A stretch of 64,000 nt of DNA, from NCBI GenBank assembly GCA_050740255.1, contig JBOICV010000078.1:1-64000 (forward strand). The letters are read 5' to 3'. This document shows positions 25,854 to 33,417 of the stretch, piece after piece (position 1 is the first letter of the stretch; each line of letters begins with the position of its first letter). The DNA is from JBOICV01 sp050740255 (GTDB lineage Bacteria; Pseudomonadota; Gammaproteobacteria; Nevskiales; JBOICV01). The translations under genes were made by a program, and so were the position numbers. The notes beneath the pieces were generated by a model. The model saw only the letters and a program-made list of their open reading frames with translations, made no database searches and had not been told where the DNA came from.

Positions 25854-27410
25854 CTAGAGCGGCTCGACCGAGCCGGGATGTATGGTGGCGCCCAGTCGCG
25901 ACTGCAGATCTTTGACCACAGGATCTTCCTGCAGTGCGCGCTCCGCCGCCTGTTGCCGATCGAGTTGTTGCTGCACCGCCTGCTGCGCCGGTGTGCCCGT
26001 CGTGTCCAGGGTATTCTGCGCCACTTCTATTTTCAGTTTGACGGGCTGGCCGAGATGCTCGGACAAAGCCTGCTCCGCGCGGGCGCGCCGGCGCTCATCC
26101 AGCAGGTGTTGATATTTGGCGGAGAGCTGCAGTTTGAGCCTGCCGGGTGCGCGTTCGACGCAGACGCAATTGCGCAACAATTCGGCTTCAAAGCCGTTGA
26201 TTTTCAGCGCGGCCACGATTTGCGTCCAATCGGCCGCCGCGGCACCGCTCGCCATGGCCGCCGGCGGCGACTTGGGCGCGGCAGTGGGGCTACGCTGCGG
26301 TGCGGGCGCTTGTCCGGCCTCCACCATGGCCGGACCGAAGGCCAGCATGCGCAGCACGGTCATCTCCAGCCCAGTGCGCGGCTCCGGCGCCCAGGCCAGA
26401 TCACGGCGTCCGTTCAACACGATTTGGTAATAAACCTGGACGTCCTCCGCTGTGAGCTGCTGGCTTAAGTCCAGCAGCTCCCCGCTGTCTTCATTGTCAT
26501 CGTCCTGCCAACCCGGCACCAGTTGCAGGCGCGCAACGCGCTGCAAAGTCGCTGCCAATTCGTCCAGAACACTGGCGTAGTCGGGTGCCTGCTCGTCCAG
26601 CTTGGACAAGGCCGTCAATGCCTCGGCGGCCCGCCCTTGCGCGACGGCGGCGAGCAAGCCGAGCACGTCGTGCCGGGCGATGCTGCCGAGCATGCGCTTG
26701 ACGTCCTCAGCCTTGAGCTGGCCGCCGCCGTAGGCGATCGCCTGATCAAGCAGACTCAAGGCATCGCGCAGACTGCCATCCGCGGCCCGCGCCACCGCCA
26801 GCAGTGAGGCCGGTTCGGCGGTAATTTTTTCTTCCTTCAAAATGTGCTCAAGCCGGGCGCGGATCTCAGTGGCCGGCAGGCGTTTCAGGTGAAACTGCAG
26901 GCAGCGGGACAACACGGTGATGGGCAGCTTCTGCGGATCGGTAGTCGCCAGCAGAAATTTGGTGTGGGCGGGCGGTTCTTCCAGCGTCTTGAGCAAGGCG
27001 TTGAACGAGTGCCGGGACAGCATGTGCACCTCGTCGATGAGATAAACCTTGTAACGCCCGCGCGCCGGCAGGTATTGCGTCTGCTCCAGCAGATCGCGGG
27101 TCTCGTCGACCTTGGTCTGCGAAGCTGCATCGATCTCCATCAAATCGACGAAACGGCCCTCGTCAATCTCCACACAAGCCGAACAGATGCCGCAAGGTTT
27201 GGCGCTGACGCCGGTTTCGCAGTTGAGCCCCTTGGCGATGATGCGCGCGATGGTGGTCTTGCCGACGCCCCGCGTGCCCGACAGCAGCAGCGCCGGGTGC
27301 AGGCGGTCTTGGTCGAGCGCATGCTGCAGGGCACGCACCACATGCCCCTGCCCCACCAGTTCCTCGAACTTGCGGGGCCGCCACTTGCGCGCCAGCACTT
27401 GATAACTCAT
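25854..27410 (-). CDS. dnaX: DNA polymerase III subunit gamma/tau
   Basis: A 518-residue clamp-loader ATPase subunit. It begins MSYQVLARKWRPRKFEELVG and has Walker A (SGTRGVGKTTIAR), a zinc site (CETGVSAKPCGICSACVE), Walker B (VYLIDEVHML) and the SRC motif (LSRCLQFHLKRL). The C-terminal region, shorter than the 643-residue E. coli tau, contains an Ala/Pro linker and a tau-type domain. I saw no slippery heptamer at the position used in E. coli for gamma. It heads the dnaX-ybaB-recR unit and follows the 4.5S RNA gene. Confidence 0.96.
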   Translation of the reverse strand: MSYQVLARKWRPRKFEELVGQGHVVRALQHALDQDRLHPALLLSGTRGVGKTTIARIIAKGLNCETGVSAKPCGICSACVEIDEGRFVDLMEIDAASQTKVDETRDLLEQTQYLPARGRYKVYLIDEVHMLSRHSFNALLKTLEEPPAHTKFLLATTDPQKLPITVLSRCLQFHLKRLPATEIRARLEHILKEEKITAEPASLLAVARAADGSLRDALSLLDQAIAYGGGQLKAEDVKRMLGSIARHDVLGLLAAVAQGRAAEALTALSKLDEQAPDYASVLDELAATLQRVARLQLVPGWQDDDNEDSGELLDLSQQLTAEDVQVYYQIVLNGRRDLAWAPEPRTGLEMTVLRMLAFGPAMVEAGQAPAPQRSPTAAPKSPPAAMASGAAAADWTQIVAALKINGFEAELLRNCVCVERAPGRLKLQLSAKYQHLLDERRRARAEQALSEHLGQPVKLKIEVAQNTLDTTGTPAQQAVQQQLDRQQAAERALQEDPVVKDLQSRLGATIHPGSVEPL

Positions 27411-27434
27411 TAGCCGTCCAACCCTGTCGGCATA

Positions 27435-27463
27435 GGGATATGTCGTCCGTTTTCGACCGTCAA
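27435..27463 (-). promoter_or_regulatory. candidate sigma70 promoter for dnaX
   Basis: On the minus strand TTGACG (27463-27458) is separated by 17 bp from TATCCC (27440-27435), about 25 bp before the dnaX ATG. The -35 matches consensus at five of six positions but the -10 is poor. An 8-bp inverted repeat (tcatgaac/gttcatga) lies just upstream, between here and the 4.5S gene, and could be an operator. Confidence 0.35.
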
Positions 27464-27524
27464 TAATGACAGGCTGAGGTCATGAACAGAACTCACAGGT
27501 TTTCGTTCATGAGGTTCAAACAAG

Positions 27525-27639
27525 GGTGGCGGTCCGCGTCAGCCACACCTCGGCGCCCGAGCGCGCTGTTACCGTTGCTCCCTTCCGGGCCTGGCGGGGT
27601 TGGCAGCGTCCCGTCGCGAGGGGACCGACGCGGCCCACC
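27525..27639 (-). ncRNA. ffs: 4.5S signal recognition particle RNA
   Basis: The minus strand carries the conserved domain IV core (CAGGCCCGGAAGGGAGCAAC) that binds Ffh, in a long hairpin. The outer arms pair through GGTGG/CCACC at the ends and GCGTC/GACGC inside. The predicted length of about 115 nt is consistent with the small bacterial SRP RNA. End positions are estimated from pairing. It lies between tRNA-Ser and dnaX on the same strand. Confidence 0.92.
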
Positions 27640-27653
27640 GTAGAACTATTAGA

Positions 27654-27745
27654 TGGCGGAGAGAGCGGGATTCGAACCCGCGATACGGATTTCGCCGTAT
27701 ACACGCTTTCCAGGCGTGCTCCTTCAACCGCTCGGACACCTCTCC
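27654..27745 (-). tRNA. tRNA-Ser, anticodon GGA
   Basis: A complete class II cloverleaf reading from 27745 to 27654. The 7-bp acceptor stem (GGAGAGG with TCTCTCC), the D-arm, anticodon loop CTGGAAA (anticodon GGA), a long variable arm (TACGG/CCGTA) and the T-arm GGGTTCGAATCCC are all present. CCA is encoded. It reads UCC and UCU codons. A second copy of its first 19 bases lies upstream at 27892-27910. Confidence 0.97.
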
Positions 27746-27916
27746 GTACTCTTTTCAACCTAAGCAGCCTCGCGGTTGAAGCTGGTTCTAAGCTCAGCCG
27801 TCCTGGCTTCGCTAAGAACCCCGGCCCTCGGCTTTCCTGCCTCGGGCGTTCGGCCAGACGCGAGCCCATGGCTCGCCAACGTCTCGCCTCACCCGCTCGG
27901 ACACCTCTCCGTACTC
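27728..27916 (-). repeat. 24-bp direct repeat of the tRNA-Ser 5' end bordering a hairpin-rich segment
   Basis: The 24 bases at 27728-27751 (the first 18 bases of tRNA-Ser and 6 bases upstream) recur exactly at 27893-27916. Between them lie about 141 bp with three inverted repeats: 27754-27760 with 27774-27780; 27784-27799 with about 27805-27820 (imperfect); and 27857-27866 with 27870-27883 (bulged). There is no open frame of note. The upstream copy loses tRNA identity after about 19 bases, so it is a fragment. Together with ffs, tRNA-Ser and the dnaX leader this accounts for the whole 27411-27976 gap. Confidence 0.75.
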
Positions 27917-27976
27917 CTTTTACGCAACTTCTCCGTGAATCGTGCGCCATTTTAACAGGCGGGAGCGCGCAGCCCG

Positions 27977-28246
27977 TCAGGACTTTCCGGCTTTCGGCTT
28001 GCTCGTCGTATCCAGTGGCAAGCGCGGTGGAACTTCGAGGCAGTCCTCCGGCGACTGCTTGGTTTTCGCACCGGTGCCGGTCTTGGGAATCGCGAGATTG
28101 GCGTCGGGCGGCGGAGCGTCAAGGCCGGGCGGCGCTTTAAGCGCTGGATACTCCTGCGCCTCCAGATAAGCCGGGTCGCTCTGGCAGTGACGCTTGGCGC
28201 AAGCACTCGCCAGCATCAGCACGAGAATCACGATAATCTGGCGCAT
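27977..28246 (-). CDS. short BamC-like lipoprotein
   Basis: An 89-residue predicted lipoprotein. The signal peptide MRQIIVILVLMLASAC has a lipobox-like LASAC, with Cys16 as the likely lipidation site. The mature part reads YLEAQEYPALKAPPGLDAPP, which resembles the unstructured N-terminal segment of BamC that binds BamD. Its ATG overlaps the dapA stop (TGATG), the usual dapA-bamC order. E. coli BamC is over 340 residues, so both helix-grip domains are missing. It could be a minimal BamC or an unrelated small lipoprotein. A longer frame from 28471 antisense to nothing but overlapping dapA is not credible. Confidence 0.65.
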   Translation of the reverse strand: MRQIIVILVLMLASACAKRHCQSDPAYLEAQEYPALKAPPGLDAPPPDANLAIPKTGTGAKTKQSPEDCLEVPPRLPLDTTSKPKAGKS

Positions 28247-29121
28247 CAAATTGCTCCGGCCGCCCTGAGCGCCGTTTCGACCGGCGCATGATACGTCGCT
28301 GACAGCGGGGTCATGGGCAGGCGCATACCCGCCGGAATCCGGCCCATGCGCTGCAACGCCCACTTCACCGGGATTGGATTGGGTTCCAGAAACAGATTCT
28401 CGTGCAGCTTGACGAGCTTGCGGTCCAGCTCTGCGGCCGCGACGCGGTCGCCCCTGAGCGCGGCGTCGCACATGGCATGCATCAGCCGCGGCGCAACGTT
28501 GGCTGTCACCGAGATATCGCCTTTGGCGCCGAGCAGGATGGACTCGCGCGCCGTGGCGTCGTCACCGCTCAGCACCGTCAGCCTGGCGCCGCTGCGCTGC
28601 AAATGCTCGCGGATGCGATTCTGATCGCCTAAGGCTTCCTTCAGACCCACGATATTGGGGATAGGGCTCAGACGTTCCACCGTCTCAGGCAGCATGTCGC
28701 AGCCGGTGCGGCCGGGCACGTTGTACAGAATCTGCGGAATGTCCACCGCGGCGGCAATCGCGCTGAAGTGCTGGAACAAACCTTCCTGGGTCGGCTTGTT
28801 GTAGTAGGGCGTCACCAGCAGACAGGCCTGCGCGCCGGCTTGCCGGGCGGCGCGAGTGAGCTGGATGGCTTCGGCGGTGGCGTTGGCGCCGGTACCGGCG
28901 ATGACTGGAATACGGCCCGCGGCATATTCGACGGTGCGCGCGATGACTTCGATGTGCTCATCGAAATCGAGCGTGGCTGACTCACCGGTGGTCCCCACGC
29001 TGACGATCGCATCCGTGCCCTCGCCCACGTGCCAGTCCACCAGACGCTGCAGGCAGGCGTAGTCCACCTGTCCGTCTGGCTGCATGGGGGTGACAAGGGC
29101 GACCAGACTACCCGCAAACAT
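28246..29121 (-). CDS. dapA: 4-hydroxy-tetrahydrodipicolinate synthase
   Basis: A 291-residue TIM-barrel aldolase that condenses pyruvate with aspartate semialdehyde in lysine/diaminopimelate synthesis. The Schiff-base Lys161 is in IVGLKEALGD, Tyr133 is in QILYNVPGRTG, and VSVGTTGESATL is the substrate loop. The ATG at 29121 has GGAG 6 bp upstream; a GTG one codon earlier is less likely. It overlaps the following lipoprotein start by one base. DAP feeds peptidoglycan as well as lysine. Confidence 0.97.
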   Translation of the reverse strand: MFAGSLVALVTPMQPDGQVDYACLQRLVDWHVGEGTDAIVSVGTTGESATLDFDEHIEVIARTVEYAAGRIPVIAGTGANATAEAIQLTRAARQAGAQACLLVTPYYNKPTQEGLFQHFSAIAAAVDIPQILYNVPGRTGCDMLPETVERLSPIPNIVGLKEALGDQNRIREHLQRSGARLTVLSGDDATARESILLGAKGDISVTANVAPRLMHAMCDAALRGDRVAAAELDRKLVKLHENLFLEPNPIPVKWALQRMGRIPAGMRLPMTPLSATYHAPVETALRAAGAI

Positions 29122-29159
29122 CACAAGCTCCGCAAAATGGGGCGCAAAGTATATCTTTT

Positions 29160-30533
29160 TTAGTGTGCGCCGGCCGCGCTCTCGCCGCCCAGCAGTTGCA
29201 GCAATTCCTGTGTGCGTGCGCGCGTCAACGCCGCGTCCCCACGCGCCTCGACATTCAGGCGTACCAGCGGCTCGGTATTGGACTTGCGCAAATTGAAACG
29301 CCAGTCGGAAAACTCCATACCCAAACCGTCTATACGTTCGACTTTGAGCGCCCGCTGCGCGTAATGCTTTTCGATCCGTGCCTGAGCGGCGTCCGCATCC
29401 GCCACCTGCCGGTTAATCTCGCCGCTGGCCGGATAGCGCGCGATGCGCTCGCCAACCAGTTGCGACAAGGACTTGCCGGTTTCCGAAATCAGTTGCGCTA
29501 TTAAGAGCCAGGGCAGATGGCCGTTGTCACAGTAGGCGAAATCGCGGAAATAGTGATGCGCGCTCATCTCGCCGCCGTAAATCGCGTTCTCGCGCCGCAT
29601 CGTTTCCTTGATGAAGGCATGACCGGCCTTGGACGTCACCGTATGCCCGCCGTATTGCTGCACCAGCTCCAGGGTGTTCCAGGTCAGCCGCGGATCAATC
29701 ACCACCTTCTCGCCCGGATGTTTTTCCAGCAAGGTTTGCGCGATCAGACCGACCAGGTAATAACCCTCGATAAACTCGCCGCGTTCGTCGAAAAAGAAGC
29801 AGCGGTCGAAATCGCCATCCCAGGCCACGCCGAAATCCGCCCGGTGCTGGCGCACCGCCGCGGCCGTCACTGCACGATTTTCCGGCAGGATCGGATTTGG
29901 CACGCCCTGCGGGAAGCGGCCGTCCGGCTCGTGTTGCAACTTGATGAATTCGAAGGGCAGTTCTGGCGCCAGCGCGTCCACCACCAGGCCCGCGCCGCCG
30001 TGGCCCGCGTTGGTCACGATACGCAGCGGCTTTAGCGCCGGCAGCTTGATCAGGTTCAGCAGATAACGGGCATAGTCCGGCCGCAGCTTGATCTCACGAC
30101 GGGTACCGCGGCGATCCGCGCTGGAGAACTGGCCGCTGAACACCCGCTGTTCGATATCGAGCAGCCCGGTGTCAGCGCTGATCGGCCGCGCCTCTTCACG
30201 CACGAACTTGAAGCCGTTGTAATCCATGGGATTGTGACTGGCGGTAATCATCACGCCGCCGTCCGCTTTCTGCGCGAAGGTGGCGTAGTACAGCTCTTCG
30301 GTGCCGCCGAGACCGATGTCGAGCACGTCCACGCCGGCGTCGTTCAAGCCGCGTGAAAGTGCGTCCGCCAGCGCCGGACTGGATAGCCGCACGTCATAGC
30401 CGACCGCTACCGTGCGCGGCTTGAGGAAATCGGCGTAGGCGCGTGCGATCCGATAAACGAAATCCGGATTCAGCTCATCCGGCACACGGCCGCGCAAGTC
30501 ATAGGCTAGAAAGCAGGAGTAGTGTTTGCCCAT
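29160..30533 (-). CDS. algC: phosphomannomutase/phosphoglucomutase
   Basis: A 457-residue alpha-D-phosphohexomutase interconverting hexose 1- and 6-phosphates. The phosphoserine loop is VMITASHNPMDYNGFK, the metal loop is DGDFDRCFFF, the sugar-binding loop is GGEMSAHHYF, and RKSNTEPLVRLN is the phosphate-binding loop. The length and motifs match the Pseudomonas PMM/PGM type. It is 12 bp downstream of manC on the same strand, so together they should make GDP-mannose. PMM/PGM could also provide glucose-1-phosphate for UDP-glucose, the substrate of Ugd. Confidence 0.93.
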   Translation of the reverse strand: MGKHYSCFLAYDLRGRVPDELNPDFVYRIARAYADFLKPRTVAVGYDVRLSSPALADALSRGLNDAGVDVLDIGLGGTEELYYATFAQKADGGVMITASHNPMDYNGFKFVREEARPISADTGLLDIEQRVFSGQFSSADRRGTRREIKLRPDYARYLLNLIKLPALKPLRIVTNAGHGGAGLVVDALAPELPFEFIKLQHEPDGRFPQGVPNPILPENRAVTAAAVRQHRADFGVAWDGDFDRCFFFDERGEFIEGYYLVGLIAQTLLEKHPGEKVVIDPRLTWNTLELVQQYGGHTVTSKAGHAFIKETMRRENAIYGGEMSAHHYFRDFAYCDNGHLPWLLIAQLISETGKSLSQLVGERIARYPASGEINRQVADADAAQARIEKHYAQRALKVERIDGLGMEFSDWRFNLRKSNTEPLVRLNVEARGDAALTRARTQELLQLLGGESAAGAH

Positions 30534-30545
30534 AAATACTGCGAT

Positions 30546-31970
30546 TCAACGCGCGGCGCGGCCGTAGCGGTCTTCAAAGCGCTCGATGTCGTCTTCGCCC
30601 ACGTAGTCGCCGCTTTGCACCTCGATGATTTCCAGCGGCTCAGCGCCGGTATTCTCGAGCCGGTGCCGCGCACCTTGTGGAATATAAGTGGACTGATCCA
30701 CACCGAGGCTCATGAATTCGTCGTCGCGCTGTACTTTTGCGACGCCGCCCACCACCACCCAATGTTCGGCGCGCTGCCGGTGCCGTTGCAGCGACAGGCT
30801 CGCACCCGGCCGCACCACAATGTGCTTGACCTTGAAGCGCGCACCCTCGGCGAGCGTTTCATACGTGCCCCAGGGACGGTGTACCTTGCGATGCGTCAAG
30901 GCTTGCTCGCGGCCCGCAGTCTTCAGCATTTCCACCAGTTTTTTGACCTGCTGCGATTCCGACTTGGGCGCAATCAGCACCGCGTCGGCGGTCTCAATGA
31001 CCACATGGCCGCTGAGCTTTACCGCCGCCACCAGCCGGTGTTCGGCCCAGATCAGGCTATCGCGGCAATCGGACGCGACAACGTCACCGTGCAACACATT
31101 ACCCGCACTGTCCTTTGGCGCATGTTCCGCGACCGCCTCCCAAGTGCCGAGATCGCTCCAGCCGGCGTCCAGCGGCGCCACCATCGCATGCCGGGTTTTT
31201 TCCATCACGGCGTAGTCAATCGAGTCCGCAGGGCAATCGGCGTAATTGGCGCCAATCCGCAGAAAATCCTGATCCGCAGTGGCCGCACGATAGGCCGCTT
31301 CGGCTCCAGCCAGCAGCGCGGGCGCGTGTGCGCCGAGTTCGCGCACATAAGCTTCTGCAGTGAACATGAACATGCCGCTATTCCAGTAGTAGCCGCCGTC
31401 CGCCAGAAATTCCTGCGCCCGCGCCAGTGCAGGCTTTTCCACGAAGCGGTGGATACGGAACAAACCGGAACCGAGATCGGGATCGCCAGCCTGAATATAG
31501 CCGTAACCGGTGGCTGGGCTGCGCGGTGGAATGCCGAAAGTCACCAACGCGCCGGCACGCGCCGCCGGCAAGGCGCGCTGTACTACCGCATGTAGCGTTT
31601 GCGGTTGCGCCACGACATGATCAGAGGGCAACACCAACAATATCCTGTCGCCGCCCTGTTCCAAGGCGGCGAGAGCCGCCAAGGCGATCGCGGGCGCCGT
31701 GTTTCTGCCAACGGGTTCCAATATCAAGCGTGGTCTTTGCCGGCCCAGAACGCGCAACTGCTCCGCCACGATAAAGCGGTGCCCTTCGCCACAGACCACC
31801 AGCGGCGATGCGGTCTCAAGCCCATCCAGGCGCAGCAGGGTCTGCTGCAGCAGGGATTCGGCCCCAGCGAGCTGCAGCAACTGTTTCGGGTAGAGTTCGC
31901 GCGACAACGGCCACAGTCGGGTGCCGACGCCACCGGCAAGAATCACGGGAATTAGGGCCTGTTCACTCAT
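30546..31970 (-). CDS. manC: mannose-1-phosphate guanylyltransferase / mannose-6-phosphate isomerase
   Basis: A 474-residue bifunctional enzyme. The guanylyltransferase domain begins IPVILAGGVGTRLWPLSREL and includes the VEKP sugar site. The C-terminal cupin (from about HRPWGTYETL) is the type II phosphomannose isomerase domain with QRHRQRAEHW. The ATG at 31970 gives MSEQALIPVILAGG, and the frame continues open to 32081. The first five codons lie inside one end of a palindromic repeat that extends to 32217. No Shine-Dalgarno sequence is evident upstream. It probably forms an operon with the phosphohexomutase gene. Confidence 0.92.
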   Translation of the reverse strand: MSEQALIPVILAGGVGTRLWPLSRELYPKQLLQLAGAESLLQQTLLRLDGLETASPLVVCGEGHRFIVAEQLRVLGRQRPRLILEPVGRNTAPAIALAALAALEQGGDRILLVLPSDHVVAQPQTLHAVVQRALPAARAGALVTFGIPPRSPATGYGYIQAGDPDLGSGLFRIHRFVEKPALARAQEFLADGGYYWNSGMFMFTAEAYVRELGAHAPALLAGAEAAYRAATADQDFLRIGANYADCPADSIDYAVMEKTRHAMVAPLDAGWSDLGTWEAVAEHAPKDSAGNVLHGDVVASDCRDSLIWAEHRLVAAVKLSGHVVIETADAVLIAPKSESQQVKKLVEMLKTAGREQALTHRKVHRPWGTYETLAEGARFKVKHIVVRPGASLSLQRHRQRAEHWVVVGGVAKVQRDDEFMSLGVDQSTYIPQGARHRLENTGAEPLEIIEVQSGDYVGEDDIERFEDRYGRAAR

Positions 31971-32217
31971 ATTTCGCACGTGCGTTGCTGCCCCAAAACG
32001 TGCCAGGCAAGGCGCGACCGACGAGGTTTGGTATTCCAAATGAGGAGGGAGCAACGCCGCATGGCGCGTTTTGGGGCGCAACCCGCAGGGACGGGGTCCC
32101 TTTTGCGCAGGGCTTTGTCACTCGTCGCTCATGTACATCAAGCACACCACGCTCCTCGTTTCGCGCCCTGCACAAAATGGACCTCCGTCGCTCGCGTGAA
32201 ATATGAATGAACAGGCC
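31954..32217. repeat. 264-bp palindrome-rich repeat element covering the manC start
   Basis: The outer arms at 31954-31975 and 32196-32217 are inverted copies (AGGGCCTGTTCA-y-TCATATTTC, one mismatch). Inside are nested inverted repeats: 31984-32004 with 32063-32082 (around a GCCCCAAAACG core), 32027-32031 with 32036-32040 (tttgg/ccaaa), 32088-32092 with 32096-32100, and 32101-32113 with about 32165-32177. No transposase or long open frame is present, as expected of a MITE or structured repeat. No target-site duplication is obvious. The rest of the gap, 32218-32347, is the gcvR upstream region. Confidence 0.75.
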
Positions 32218-32347
32218 CTGGCATGGGTCTGACGCAAGGTTTTCAGTACGGCGGATAGTCTAACTGAAGCGCTCAGCGGTAAAGCTTGCATGCTGTGACA
32301 GGGCCATTACACTTTGTGACACCCATTCGTCGGGTCCGACTAAAAGC

Positions 32348-32899
32348 ATGCAAAAAAACACCCCAGAGGCCGGCCGCTGGCTCGCCGTCAGCGCCATCGG
32401 CACCAACCAGGATGGTCTAGCGCTTGACCTCGTGCGCAGTATTCAGGAACGCGGCTGCACGATTCTGGACAGCCGGATCGTGCCTTTGGGCAAGAGTCTG
32501 AGCGCCAGCTTTCTGGTCAGCGGCAACTGGAGTGCACTGGGCCGGCTGGAGACCGCCTTGCCGGCGCTGGCGGAGCGTCTGGGCCTGAAGATCAGCTACC
32601 ACCGTACCGAGGCCGGTTCGACCGAACCGCAATTTCGCCCCTATGCCGTGGAGGTGGTGGCGCCCCAGCGCGGCGACCTCTTGACGCAACTGCTGGATTT
32701 CTTCCGCGGCCAGGATGTCGTGGTCAGCGAAGTGGTGACGCAGAACTACGCGTCGAGCCACACCGGCGCACCGATGTGTAATCTGCATCTGGTGGTGAAT
32801 GTGCCGGTGGATCAGCATCCGCAGGCCATGCGCGATTCATTCATGGATTTGTGCGACGAGTTGAATGCGGACGGCGTACTGGATCCGATCAAGTCATAA
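32348..32899 (+). CDS. gcvR: GcvR-like ACT-domain regulator
   Basis: A 183-residue protein with two ACT-type domains (about 12-90 and 97-175), as in the glycine cleavage system repressor GcvR, which senses glycine and antagonises GcvA. It begins WLAVSAIGTNQDGLALDLVR, and the second domain contains RPYAVEVVAPQRGDLLTQL. It has no DNA-binding domain, as in E. coli GcvR. It is 12 bp upstream of bcp and lies near dapA, the order seen in many gammaproteobacteria. The repeat element and possible promoter sequences lie directly upstream. Confidence 0.85.
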   Translation: MQKNTPEAGRWLAVSAIGTNQDGLALDLVRSIQERGCTILDSRIVPLGKSLSASFLVSGNWSALGRLETALPALAERLGLKISYHRTEAGSTEPQFRPYAVEVVAPQRGDLLTQLLDFFRGQDVVVSEVVTQNYASSHTGAPMCNLHLVVNVPVDQHPQAMRDSFMDLCDELNADGVLDPIKS

Positions 32900-32911
32900 T
32901 GAGAAAACAGA

Positions 32912-33376
32912 ATGAGCACAAAAGTTGGACAAGCAATAGTGGATTTCAGTCTGCCGGCCACCGGCGGCGCGAGCTGGAAGCTGAAGGACGCCCGCGGCAA
33001 GGCTCTGGTGATTTATTTCTATCCCAAGGACAGCACACCGGGCTGCACCCAGGAAGGCCAGGATTTCCGCGACAGTTACAAAGCCTTTCAGAACGCCGGC
33101 GCCGAGATAGTAGGCATCTCGCGTGACAGCCTGAAGTCGCACGAGAACTTCAAGGCCAAGTTCGAGTTTCCCTTCGCGTTGCTCTCCGACAGCGACGAAA
33201 AAGCGTGCAAACTATTCGACGTCATTCAGGAAAAGACCCTCTATGGCAAGAAGTATCTGGGCGTTGACCGCAGCACCTTCCTGCTGGACGCCAAAGGCGT
33301 GCTGCGCCGGGAGTGGCGCAGCGTGAAAGTAAAAGGCCACTCGCAAGAAGTCCTGGAAGCCGTGAAAGCGCTGTAA
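32912..33376 (+). CDS. bcp: thiol peroxidase Bcp/PrxQ
   Basis: A 154-residue cytosolic peroxiredoxin that reduces peroxides. The peroxidatic Cys45 is in YPKDSTPGCTQEGQDF. The resolving cysteine five residues later in E. coli Bcp is replaced by Gln50, so the enzyme is probably 1-Cys or uses the other cysteine in the protein (EKACKLFD). Conserved LLSDSDEK and FLLDAKGVLRREW are present. It is co-oriented with gcvR and PhoH. Confidence 0.94.
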   Translation: MSTKVGQAIVDFSLPATGGASWKLKDARGKALVIYFYPKDSTPGCTQEGQDFRDSYKAFQNAGAEIVGISRDSLKSHENFKAKFEFPFALLSDSDEKACKLFDVIQEKTLYGKKYLGVDRSTFLLDAKGVLRREWRSVKVKGHSQEVLEAVKAL

Positions 33377-33417
33377 GCTTTGCGTCGCCTGCTCTCTCCC
33401 TTGTTCCGAATATTCAC

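Noticed and set aside
26825..26835. Run of six A on the dnaX coding strand as a gamma/tau frameshift site
   Set aside because: It is near codon 200, far upstream of the position used for gamma, and lacks the slippery heptamer and stem.
27654..27976. Integrated phage or island at tRNA-Ser
   Set aside because: No integrase or cargo genes lie nearby; the duplicated piece is the tRNA 5' end and only 165 bp away.
28246..28471. Extended N-terminus for the BamC-like lipoprotein gene
   Set aside because: The extension overlaps the dapA 3' end in another frame and is basic and low in complexity; the lipoprotein signal starts exactly at 28246.
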